Shown one piece after another: positions 1 to 7,650 of a DNA stretch of 64,000 nucleotides (positions are counted from its first letter, which is position 1; every line of letters starts with the position of its first letter). The notes under the pieces are model-generated. The model had not been told where the DNA came from. It made no database searches and saw only the letters and a program-made list of their open reading frames with translations. Source of the DNA: Streptomyces sp. NBC_00708 (GTDB lineage Bacteria; Actinomycetota; Actinomycetes; Streptomycetales; Streptomycetaceae); contig CP108997.1 in assembly GCA_036226585.1 (NCBI GenBank), positions 3,658,001 through 3,722,000 of the forward strand, read 5' to 3'. Both the position numbers and the translations under genes were made by a program.

Positions 1-1580
1 AGGGCTTCGCGGGCTGCCTGTACGCGGGAGCCGTCGCCGTCCCCGTACCGCTGCCCGGCGAGGCCGGCCGCGACAAGCGGCTCAACCGGACCACGGCCGT
101 GCTCAAGGACACCGGGGCCGCGATCGTCCTCACCGAGACCGACGCTGCGCCCGAGGTCGCGCTCTGGCTCGCCCGCAACACCCGCTCCACCGCCGAGTGC
201 CTGGTCACCGACGTGCCCGGGATCGGCGACCCGGAGGTCTGGCGGCCGGTCGCGGCCCGCGCGGACGACCTGGTCTTCCTCCAGTACACCTCCGGCTCGG
301 TCTCCGAACCGCGCGGGGTGACGGTCTCGCACCGCAACCTCCTCGCCAACCAGGCCAGCCTGCAGAAGCTGCTGCACACCACCCGCGAGGACGTCTTCGG
401 CAGCTGGCTGCCGTACTTCCACGACATGGGCCTGGTCGCGCACCTGCTGCACCCCGTGTACCTCGGCAGCCACAGCGTCCAGGTCACCCCGCTCTCCTTC
501 GTGAAGCGCCCGCTGCGCTGGCTCCAGGCCATCGACGAGTACGGCGTCACCGTCGGCGGCGGCCCCAACTTCTGCTACGACCTGTGCGTCCACCGGGTCA
601 AGGACGAACAGATCGCCGCGCTCGACCTCTCCCGCTGGCGGCTCGCCCTCAACGGCGCCGAGCCCGTGCGCGCCGAGAGCCTCGACGCCTTCGCGGAGCG
701 GTTCGCGCCCGCCGGGTTCCGGCCGGAGGCGCTGCGCCCCTGCTACGGGCTCGCGGAGGCCACGCTCGTCGTCTCCGGCGGCGAGCCCGGCACCCCGTAC
801 GTCCGCCGCGAGTTCGACCGGGCGGAGCTGGAGCAGGACCGGGCCGCGGCGACGGGCGCGGAGTCCCGCGGGCGGACCCTCGTCGGCTGCGGCGTGCCCG
901 TGGACGCCGACGTACGGATCGTGGACCCGCTGACCCACCACGAGATGCCGCCCGGCGCGGTCGGCGAGATCTGGATACGCGGCTACGGCGTCGCCCGCGG
1001 CTACTGGCGCCGGCCCACCGAGACCGTGCGGACCTTCCGCGCGAGCCTCAACGACGAGGAGAGCAACTTCCTGCGCACCGGAGACCTCGGAGTGCTGGTC
1101 GACGGGGAGCTGTTCGTCACCGGGCGGCTCAAGGAAGTCATCATCATCAACGGCCGCAACGTCTACCCGCAGGACGTCGAGTGGGCCGCCCGGACCGTCA
1201 GCCCCGCGCTGACCTTCGGCGCCGGAGCCGCGTTCTCCGTGGACGCCGGCCGGGAGCACCTGGTCCTCGTCCAGGAGGTGCGCGGCGTCGCGAACAGCGC
1301 CGAACTGCGCACGGTCGCCCAGAAGATCCAGGCCCTGATCGGCCAGGAATTCGAGATCCCGGCCGGCAACGTCCTGCTGGTGCGCCCGGGTGCCGTCCGC
1401 CGCACCAGCAGCGGCAAGGTCCAGCGCACCCTGATGCGGACGCTGTTCCTCGACGGTGTGGTGCGCGGCGAGTACGAGGTGCTGACCCCGGACGTGTGGG
1501 CGCTGGCCCGCGCCGAGGACGTGCTGTTCGGAGGCGACCTGCTGCGGCCGGAGGGAGCCGACGGGGGAAGGCGGTGGTGA
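1..1580 (+). CDS. Fatty acyl-AMP ligase (FAAL), 5' end outside window
   Basis: The reading frame is open from base 3, so the true start lies upstream. FAALs adenylate a free fatty acid and pass it to an ACP rather than to CoA. Visible motifs are the P-loop region LQYTSGSVSEPRGV (about 280-312), the GYGVARGYW motif, RTGDLG, GRLKEVIIINGRNVYPQD, and the C-terminal SSGKVQR with the catalytic lysine. The P-loop is slightly atypical (SGSVSEPRG where SGSTGxPKG is usual). The stop overlaps the GTG start of the acyl-CoA dehydrogenase-like gene, and an ACP gene follows, so the predicted acceptor is the ACP at 3362. Family assignment is firm. The FAAL rather than acyl-CoA ligase call rests on sequence style and the ACP neighbour. 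Confidence 0.9.
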   Translation, partial: GFAGCLYAGAVAVPVPLPGEAGRDKRLNRTTAVLKDTGAAIVLTETDAAPEVALWLARNTRSTAECLVTDVPGIGDPEVWRPVAARADDLVFLQYTSGSVSEPRGVTVSHRNLLANQASLQKLLHTTREDVFGSWLPYFHDMGLVAHLLHPVYLGSHSVQVTPLSFVKRPLRWLQAIDEYGVTVGGGPNFCYDLCVHRVKDEQIAALDLSRWRLALNGAEPVRAESLDAFAERFAPAGFRPEALRPCYGLAEATLVVSGGEPGTPYVRREFDRAELEQDRAAATGAESRGRTLVGCGVPVDADVRIVDPLTHHEMPPGAVGEIWIRGYGVARGYWRRPTETVRTFRASLNDEESNFLRTGDLGVLVDGELFVTGRLKEVIIINGRNVYPQDVEWAARTVSPALTFGAGAAFSVDAGREHLVLVQEVRGVANSAELRTVAQKIQALIGQEFEIPAGNVLLVRPGAVRRTSSGKVQRTLMRTLFLDGVVRGEYEVLTPDVWALARAEDVLFGGDLLRPEGADGGRRW

Positions 1581-3346
1581 CGGCCCTGCCCACCGAGCCT
1601 CCCCACACCCGCGAACCGGCCGCGCGGCGGCGCGAGAGCGCCGTCCGGGCCCGGGTGGCCGAGCTGGAGGACCTGTTCGGCGACCCCTCCGACCCGGCCA
1701 ACCCGGCCGGGTACACCGCGCTGCTCGAAGCCGACCGGGCCGCGGTGCCGTTCGCCGCGGGGGAGGCGCTGCTCGACGAGTTCGGCATCGTCGACGAGTA
1801 CGTGCCGCGCGCGCTGGGCGGGCGGCTCGACGCGATGGACACCCTGGTCCGGGTCATGCGCCCGGTGATGCGCCGGGACGTGGGCCTGGCCATCGGGCAC
1901 GGCATGACGACCTTCATGGCCGCGTCCGACGTCTGGGCGACCGGCAGCGAACGCCAGCGGGAGTGGCTGGCCGGGCTGCTGCGCGCGGGCGGCCGTGCGG
2001 CCATCGCCCAGCACGAGACCGCGCACAGCAACGACTTCGTCCGCAGCCAGGTCACCGCCCGGCGCGGCCCCGGCGGCGGCTATCTGATCAGCGGCGGGAA
2101 GCCGCTCGTCAACAACCTGGAACGGGCCGGGGCGCTCGTCCTGTTCTGCCGCACCGACCCCGCCCCGGGCAGCCGCAGCCACTCCGTGCTGCTGCTGGCA
2201 CCGGAGCAGCTGTCGGACGCCCACGCGGCCGTCACCGCCCGCAGGACCCCGGTCGGGCTGCGCGGCTGCCGGTTCGCCGGGGTGGAGTTCGACGACTGCC
2301 CGGTGCCCGACGGGGCGCTCCTCGGGCCGGAGGGCAGCGGCATCGAGACCGCGCTGCGCTCCTTCCAGATCAGCCGGACCGTGATCGCCGCGACCGCCGT
2401 CGCCGCCCTGGACACCAGCCTGCGCACCGCCGTCCGCATCGACCGCGAGCAGTCCGGCGGCTGGCAGGGCCGGTCCACCGACAACAGCCGCACCGGCGCG
2501 GCCCTCACCCATGCCTTCGTCAGCCTGCTGCTCTACGACGCGCTCGCCGTGGTCGCCGCCCGAGCCCTGCACCTGCTGCCCGCCGAGACGAGCGTGACCT
2601 CGGCGGCGCTCAAGTACCTGATGCCGCGTGTGCTCGGCGAGACGATGTACGACCTGTCGATCGTGCTGGGCTCCGACTTCTACACCCGCGAGGGCACCCG
2701 GGGCATCTTCCAGAAGCACGTCAGGGACGTGCCCGTGCTCAGCCTCGGCCACGCCGGGACCGTTGCCTGCCAGGCCACCGTCATCCCGCAGATGCCCCGG
2801 CTCGCCCGCCGCTCCTGGTTCATCGAGGACGAGGCGCCGGCCGGGCTCTTCCGGCTGGACGGGGATCTGCCGCCGCTGCGCACCGGCCGGCTCGCCCTGG
2901 CCTGCGGGCGGGACTCGCTCAGCGCCTCGCTGCTCGCGGTTGCCGCGCGCATCGAGGGCCACGGCCCCGTGGAGCGCGCGTTGCGCACGCTCGCGGGGCT
3001 GCTCGTCGAGGAGTTCCGGGACGTGCGGGGCCGGGTGCTCCGGCTGGAGGCGGCGGGGCCGGCCACCGGTGCGCAGCCCGCCAGGTTCGCCCTGATGGAC
3101 CGGTACACGCTGCTGCTCGCCGGGGCCGCCGTGCTCGGGGTCTGGGACCAGGCCCGCTACGGACCCGACCCGTTCCTCGCCGACCCGTCCTGGGCCGCCG
3201 CCGCGCTGCACCGCATCTGCGGGCGGCTCGGCACGCGCGTCGACGCCCTCCCCGCGGAGTGCGAGACGCGCCTGAGGCACGAGGTCCAGCTCCGCTTCTC
3301 CACCCGGACCAGCTACGACCTCTACTCGACCCCGATCCCGGGTTGA
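1574..3346 (+). CDS. Acyl-CoA (acyl-ACP) dehydrogenase-like flavoprotein
   Basis: A 590-residue protein of the acyl-CoA dehydrogenase superfamily, longer than the usual ~380-400 because of an added C-terminal region. ACAD-like segments include AIAQHETAHSNDF, the mid-domain GLRGCRFAGVEFDDCPVP, and the helical LGSDFYTREGTRGIFQKHV. The GTG start at 1574 (or 1577) overlaps the FAAL stop, implying translational coupling. In lipopeptide loci such as ramoplanin/enduracidin, ACADs beside a FAAL and ACP introduce alpha,beta unsaturation into the ACP-bound acyl chain. A similar desaturation before PKS extension is inferred here. The catalytic base was not assigned. Confidence 0.85.
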   Translation: MVTALPTEPPHTREPAARRRESAVRARVAELEDLFGDPSDPANPAGYTALLEADRAAVPFAAGEALLDEFGIVDEYVPRALGGRLDAMDTLVRVMRPVMRRDVGLAIGHGMTTFMAASDVWATGSERQREWLAGLLRAGGRAAIAQHETAHSNDFVRSQVTARRGPGGGYLISGGKPLVNNLERAGALVLFCRTDPAPGSRSHSVLLLAPEQLSDAHAAVTARRTPVGLRGCRFAGVEFDDCPVPDGALLGPEGSGIETALRSFQISRTVIAATAVAALDTSLRTAVRIDREQSGGWQGRSTDNSRTGAALTHAFVSLLLYDALAVVAARALHLLPAETSVTSAALKYLMPRVLGETMYDLSIVLGSDFYTREGTRGIFQKHVRDVPVLSLGHAGTVACQATVIPQMPRLARRSWFIEDEAPAGLFRLDGDLPPLRTGRLALACGRDSLSASLLAVAARIEGHGPVERALRTLAGLLVEEFRDVRGRVLRLEAAGPATGAQPARFALMDRYTLLLAGAAVLGVWDQARYGPDPFLADPSWAAAALHRICGRLGTRVDALPAECETRLRHEVQLRFSTRTSYDLYSTPIPG

Positions 3347-3361
3347 CCGAAGGAGTCCGCC

Positions 3362-3682
3362 ATGACCATCCCCACCGGCCGGCACACCCTTGCCGCCGAC
3401 ACCGCGAAGGCCGACGGCGTGTACGAGTGGCTGTCGGCGCGCCTCTCGCTCTACCTGCGGCGGGCGCCCGAGACCATCGACGCCTCCGTGCCGCTCGCCG
3501 AGTACGGCATGGACTCGGTGGCGGCGCTCAGCCTCTGCGGCGACCTGGAGGAGGAGTTCGGCCTGGAGGTCGAGCCGACGCTGCTGTGGGACTTCCCGAC
3601 CGTCACCGGCCTCGTCCGCCATCTGACCGCCGTGCTGCCGGACACCCCGGCGGACCCGGCCACCGCGCGGGACCACGGCTGA
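3362..3682 (+). CDS. Acyl carrier protein (fatty-acyl acceptor)
   Basis: A 106-residue free-standing ACP. The phosphopantetheine attachment site is Ser52 in YGMDSVAALSL, followed by the helix II acidic stretch GDLEEEFGLEVE. An AAGGAG ribosome site lies 7 nt before the ATG. The stop overlaps the ATG of the PKS (TGATG). It probably receives the FAAL-activated acyl chain, which the ACAD-like protein may desaturate before transfer to the PKS ketosynthase. Confidence 0.93.
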   Translation: MTIPTGRHTLAADTAKADGVYEWLSARLSLYLRRAPETIDASVPLAEYGMDSVAALSLCGDLEEEFGLEVEPTLLWDFPTVTGLVRHLTAVLPDTPADPATARDHG

Positions 3683-6633
3683 TGGGGGACATCGCCGTCG
3701 TCGGGATCGACTGCGCGTTCCCGGGAGCGGCGGGCGTACAGGCGTACTGGGACCTGCTGGTGGGAGGCAGGGCCGGAATCGGGCCCGTCCCCGGACAGCG
3801 CTGGGATCCACGGGACTTCCCCGCGGTCGGCGACAGCGGCGGTTTCCTCGACGACGCCGATGTCTTCGACAGCGACTTCTTCTCCGTCACACCGCGCGAG
3901 GCCGCCGCGATGGACCCGCACCAGCGGCTGCTGCTGCCCTGCGCCTGGCGGGCCCTGGAGGACGCGGGACGCGCTCCCGGCGCACTCGCGGGCTCCGGGA
4001 CCGGGGTGTTCGTCGGCGTGATGGGCGGCGAGTGGGGGCGGCTGACCATGAGCGACCTCGCCCAGGTCACCCCGCTGCTCGGCTCGGGCAGCAGCGCGGG
4101 CATGGCCGCCAACCGGATCTCGTACCACTTCGACTTCACCGGCCCGAGCCTCGCCGTCGACACGTCCTGCTCCTCCTCGCTGGTCGCCGTCCACCTGGCC
4201 GCGAACTCGCTGCTCGCCGGGGAGTGCGACACCGCGCTGGCCGGCGGGGTCAACATCGTGCTCTCGCCCTCGCTGGGGCTGGTCTACGGGCAGCTCGGGC
4301 TGGCCGCGGCCGACGGGCGCTGCAAGCCGTTCAGCGCCGACGCGGACGGCATCGGCCGCAGCGACGGCGTCGGCCTGGTCGTGCTGCGCCGGCTGGAGGA
4401 CGCGCTCGCCGAGGGCGCCCGGATCTACGCCGTGCTGCGCGGCAGCGCCGTCAACCAGGACGGCCGCAGCAACGGGATGATCGCCCCGAACCGCTGGTCC
4501 CAGGAGCGCGTCCTGAACGCGGCGTACCAGCGTGCCGGCGTCGGCCCCGCCGAGGTCGCGTTCGTGGAGGCCCATGGCACCGGGACCGTGCTCGGGGACG
4601 CCATCGAGTGCGCGGCCCTCGGCTCGGTGCACGGCGTCCCGCGCGAGACCCCCTGCGCGATCGGCTCGGTCAAGGGCAACCTGGGCCACACCGAGGGCGC
4701 GGCCGGGATCGCCGGGTTCATCAAGACCGCGCTGGCCCTGCACCACCGCATCGTCCCCGCCAGCCTCTTCGCGGAGCGCGAGAACTCCCGGCTGCGGCTG
4801 GGCGAGCGCGGCCTGCGCCTCCTGAAGTCCCCGGCCCGGCTGCCGCGCGGCGAGAACATCGCCGGGGTCAGCAGCTTCGGCATGGGCGGTACGAACGCCC
4901 ACGCCGTCCTCGCGAGCGCCCCCAGGTCCCCGCGCGCCGTCCCCGCACGGGCCCGCGCGGACGCCGGTGCGGCCGGGGTGTTCACCGTCAGCGCCGACAC
5001 CCCGGAGGCGCTGTGCCGCAACCTCGCCGCCCAGGCCGACGCGATCGCCGCGCGGCCGAAGGGCGGGGCGGCGGCCCTGTGCCGGAGCAGCAACCGGGTC
5101 AAGACCGGTCTGCCGCACCGCTTCGCGCTCACCGCCCGCGACACCGGGGAACTGGCCGAAGGACTGCGCCGGGCGGTCGCGCTGCGCACCCCCGCGCCGG
5201 GCGGGGTGCGGCCCGCCGGTGACCGGCCCTGGGGCCGCCCGGTGGTCGCGTTCCTCTTCACCGGCCAGGGCAGCGAGTACCCCGCGATGACGGCCGGCCT
5301 GTACCGCGAATCCCCGCTCTACCGCCGCCACTTCGACGCGGCCGACAAGGCGCTGGCCGCGCACCTGGGCGTCTCGGTGCGCGCGGCGGTGCTCGGCGGC
5401 GAGGAATGGACCGGGGCGCCCGAGCTGGTCCAGCCCGCCCTGTTCGCCGTCGGCTACGCGCTGGCCCGCACCCTGACGGAGCTGGGCGTCACCCCGGCCG
5501 CCGTGCTCGGTCACAGCCTCGGCGAGTACGCGGCCGCCGTCACGGCCGGGGTCCTCGACCTCGACCGGGCGGCCGCTCTCGTGGTCCGGCGGGCCCGGCT
5601 CACGGCGGCGCTGCCCCCGGGCGGCGGCATGATCACCGTCGCGGCCGGCCCGGACACGCTGGCCCCGGTCCTGGCGGCGGAGCCCGAGGTGGTGGCCGCC
5701 GCGCTCAACGGGCCCGCCGACACCGTGCTTTCGGGCCCGCTGGACGCCCTGGCCCGGATCGGCAAGGAGCTGACCGGGCTCGGTGTGCGGACCCGGGAAC
5801 TGGCAGCGCCGTACGCCTTCCACTCCGCGTTGATGGCCCCGGTCGCCGCCGGACTGCGCACCGCCGCCGTGCCCTGCGCGCCCGCCGCGCTGCCGGTGGC
5901 CTCGACCCGGTACGGCCGCATGCTGCGCGACGAGCCGATGGACGCCGGCTACTGGGCGGGCCAGGCCGAGGAGCCCGTGCTGTTCGACGCGGCGCTCGGC
6001 GCCCTGGTGCACGACATCGCCCCGACCCATCTGATCGAGATCGGGCCGCAGCCTCAGCTCACCCGGATCGCCGCCCGTGCGGGTCGCCTGGGCGGGGCCG
6101 AGCTGCTGCATCCCGCGCCCGGCCCCGAGGGCACCGGCCGGGACCTCGCGGAGACGGTCGCGGCCCTCTACCGCTGCGGACTCGACCCGGAGTGGGAGGA
6201 GTTGTACGCGCCGGAACACCGGGTGCCCGAGCCGCTCGACCCGTATGTCTTCTCGTCGGCCCAGCGCTACTGGGACCGGCCACCGGCCTCGGTCGGGCCG
6301 TCGGCCGAACGGCGGCCCGAGGCAGCACCGCAGCCCGTTGTTTCACGTGAAACAGAGAGTGACGGGACCGGCGGTGACGACCCCGTGCTCGTCGCCGTCG
6401 TCGAAGCCGTCACCGAGGTCGGCGGCTACCCCGTGGAGCGCGTGGTGCGCGAGGCCCGCTTCCACGAGGACCTGGGCTTCGACTCGGTGATGATCATGCA
6501 GCTCAAGAACCGGGTCGAGGCCCGGCTCCCGAGAGTCGGTGAGGTATCCGTGCAGCAGATGCTGCCCGCACTGCGCTCGGTCGGTTCGCTGGCCGAGTTC
6601 CTGGACGGCGTGATCATGGCGAGGTCGGCATGA
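3682..6633 (+). CDS. Single-module type I polyketide synthase (KS-AT-ACP)
   Basis: A 983-residue PKS module. The KS occupies about residues 1-430, with Cys163 in DTSCSSSL, His298 in EAHGTGT and His336 in GHTEGA. The AT runs about 510-820, with Ser612 in GHSLGEY and YAFHS at 711-715. GHSLG and AFHS favour malonyl-CoA, although Tyr711 is where malonyl ATs usually have His. A C-terminal ACP carries Ser935 in LGFDSVMIM. No reductive domain or thioesterase is present, so one malonyl extension should leave a 3-ketoacyl-ACP and release must come from elsewhere, plausibly tetronate ring closure. The AT-ACP linker (residues 886-891) is encoded by a perfect parS sequence with atypical codons. The stop overlaps the next start. 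Confidence 0.95.
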   Translation: MGDIAVVGIDCAFPGAAGVQAYWDLLVGGRAGIGPVPGQRWDPRDFPAVGDSGGFLDDADVFDSDFFSVTPREAAAMDPHQRLLLPCAWRALEDAGRAPGALAGSGTGVFVGVMGGEWGRLTMSDLAQVTPLLGSGSSAGMAANRISYHFDFTGPSLAVDTSCSSSLVAVHLAANSLLAGECDTALAGGVNIVLSPSLGLVYGQLGLAAADGRCKPFSADADGIGRSDGVGLVVLRRLEDALAEGARIYAVLRGSAVNQDGRSNGMIAPNRWSQERVLNAAYQRAGVGPAEVAFVEAHGTGTVLGDAIECAALGSVHGVPRETPCAIGSVKGNLGHTEGAAGIAGFIKTALALHHRIVPASLFAERENSRLRLGERGLRLLKSPARLPRGENIAGVSSFGMGGTNAHAVLASAPRSPRAVPARARADAGAAGVFTVSADTPEALCRNLAAQADAIAARPKGGAAALCRSSNRVKTGLPHRFALTARDTGELAEGLRRAVALRTPAPGGVRPAGDRPWGRPVVAFLFTGQGSEYPAMTAGLYRESPLYRRHFDAADKALAAHLGVSVRAAVLGGEEWTGAPELVQPALFAVGYALARTLTELGVTPAAVLGHSLGEYAAAVTAGVLDLDRAAALVVRRARLTAALPPGGGMITVAAGPDTLAPVLAAEPEVVAAALNGPADTVLSGPLDALARIGKELTGLGVRTRELAAPYAFHSALMAPVAAGLRTAAVPCAPAALPVASTRYGRMLRDEPMDAGYWAGQAEEPVLFDAALGALVHDIAPTHLIEIGPQPQLTRIAARAGRLGGAELLHPAPGPEGTGRDLAETVAALYRCGLDPEWEELYAPEHRVPEPLDPYVFSSAQRYWDRPPASVGPSAERRPEAAPQPVVSRETESDGTGGDDPVLVAVVEAVTEVGGYPVERVVREARFHEDLGFDSVMIMQLKNRVEARLPRVGEVSVQQMLPALRSVGSLAEFLDGVIMARSA
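6339..6354. promoter_or_regulatory. parS: parS site (ParB-binding centromere) inside the PKS gene
   Basis: Perfect 16-bp palindrome TGTTTCACGTGAAACA. It contains the Streptomyces parS core GTTTCACGTGAAAC. It lies in the non-catalytic linker between the AT and ACP domains and forces the codons GTT TCA CGT GAA ACA, unlike the GC-ending codons around it. ParB loads at such sites to organise and segregate the oriC region. Confidence 0.9.
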
Positions 6634-7643
6634 CCGACGTCCATATCGCCGCGACCGGCACGGCGTTGCCGGGCGAACCGGTCGACAACACCACGCTGGC
6701 CACGATGCTCGGCGCCAGCAAGGAGTGGATCGACCTCTTCGTCGGCACCCGGACCCGCTACTTCGGCTGGGACCCGGCCACCGGGGAGGTGCACGGCTCG
6801 CTGGCCGACCTGTGTGCCGAGGCCGCGGCCCAGGCCGTGCGGGCGTCGGGGCTCTGCCTCGCGGACATCGAGTTCCTGGTGCTCGCGACCGCGACCCCGG
6901 ACACCCTGCTGCCCACCACGGCCACCGAGGTCGCCGACCGGCTCGGCCTCGACCACCTGCCCGTCTACCAGATCCAGGCGGGCTGCTCCGGGGCCGTGCA
7001 GGCCCTCGACCTGGGCCGCAGCCTGATCGCGGGCGGGCGGCACGCCGGGCTCGTCATCGGCGGCGATGTCACGTACCGCTTTCTGTCGCCCCGGCAGGAC
7101 GCCACGAAGATCCCCACCAACGAGCTGGTGAACTACGTCCTGTTCGGGGACGGAGCCGGCGCCGCCGTCCTCACCGCGGAGCCGGAGGGCGAGCGGATCG
7201 CCGTGCGGTCGGTGCTCAACTCCTGGACCGGACGCGGCCGGCAGCCGGGCCAGCTCCTGGACTGGTACGGCACCACCGACCGCGACTCCGACCGGCCGAT
7301 GCTCGCCGAGGACTACAAGGCGATCGAGGAGCACGTACCGCCGATCGCCTCGGAGATCCTGTGGGACCTGCTCGGCGGCCTGGGCTGGAGCCTGGACGAC
7401 ATTGGCTTCCTGCTCCCGCCGCAGCTCTCCGAGCGGATGACCGCCCGGATCGTGGAGCGGCTGCCCGACTGTGCCGCCCGGGAGGTCTCCTGCGTCGCCG
7501 ACACCGGCAACACCGGCAACGCCCTGCCGTTCCTCCAGCTCGACCGGCTGGTGCCCGAACTCGCGCTCGGCGACCGGGCGCTGGGCCTGTGCGTCGAGTC
7601 CAGCCGGTGGATCCGGGCCGGGTTCGCCCTGGAGAAGGTGTGA
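6630..7643 (+). CDS. KAS III-like (FabH-family) protein of tetronate type
   Basis: A 337-residue thiolase-fold protein of FabH length. The nucleophile is Cys119 in QAGCSGAVQ. The Asn region is GNTGNA (Asn294). Where FabH has the catalytic His in a PHQAN motif, this protein reads LLPPQLSERM (Pro264), so the usual Cys-His-Asn triad is not obvious. The gene overlaps the PKS stop and is followed by FkbH-like and ACP genes, the order seen in tetronate loci such as abyA1-A2-A3. There, KAS III-like proteins join the polyketide acyl chain to glyceryl-ACP to build the tetronate ring. That role is inferred from context; an acyltransferase role is possible. Confidence 0.87.
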   Translation: MTDVHIAATGTALPGEPVDNTTLATMLGASKEWIDLFVGTRTRYFGWDPATGEVHGSLADLCAEAAAQAVRASGLCLADIEFLVLATATPDTLLPTTATEVADRLGLDHLPVYQIQAGCSGAVQALDLGRSLIAGGRHAGLVIGGDVTYRFLSPRQDATKIPTNELVNYVLFGDGAGAAVLTAEPEGERIAVRSVLNSWTGRGRQPGQLLDWYGTTDRDSDRPMLAEDYKAIEEHVPPIASEILWDLLGGLGWSLDDIGFLLPPQLSERMTARIVERLPDCAAREVSCVADTGNTGNALPFLQLDRLVPELALGDRALGLCVESSRWIRAGFALEKV

Positions 7644-7650
7644 GGCGGCG

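Noticed and set aside
1163..3811. 882-residue minus-strand open frame opposite the FAAL/ACAD/ACP genes
   Set aside because: Arg/Gly/Pro-rich composition with no domain; a shadow frame of GC-rich plus-strand genes.
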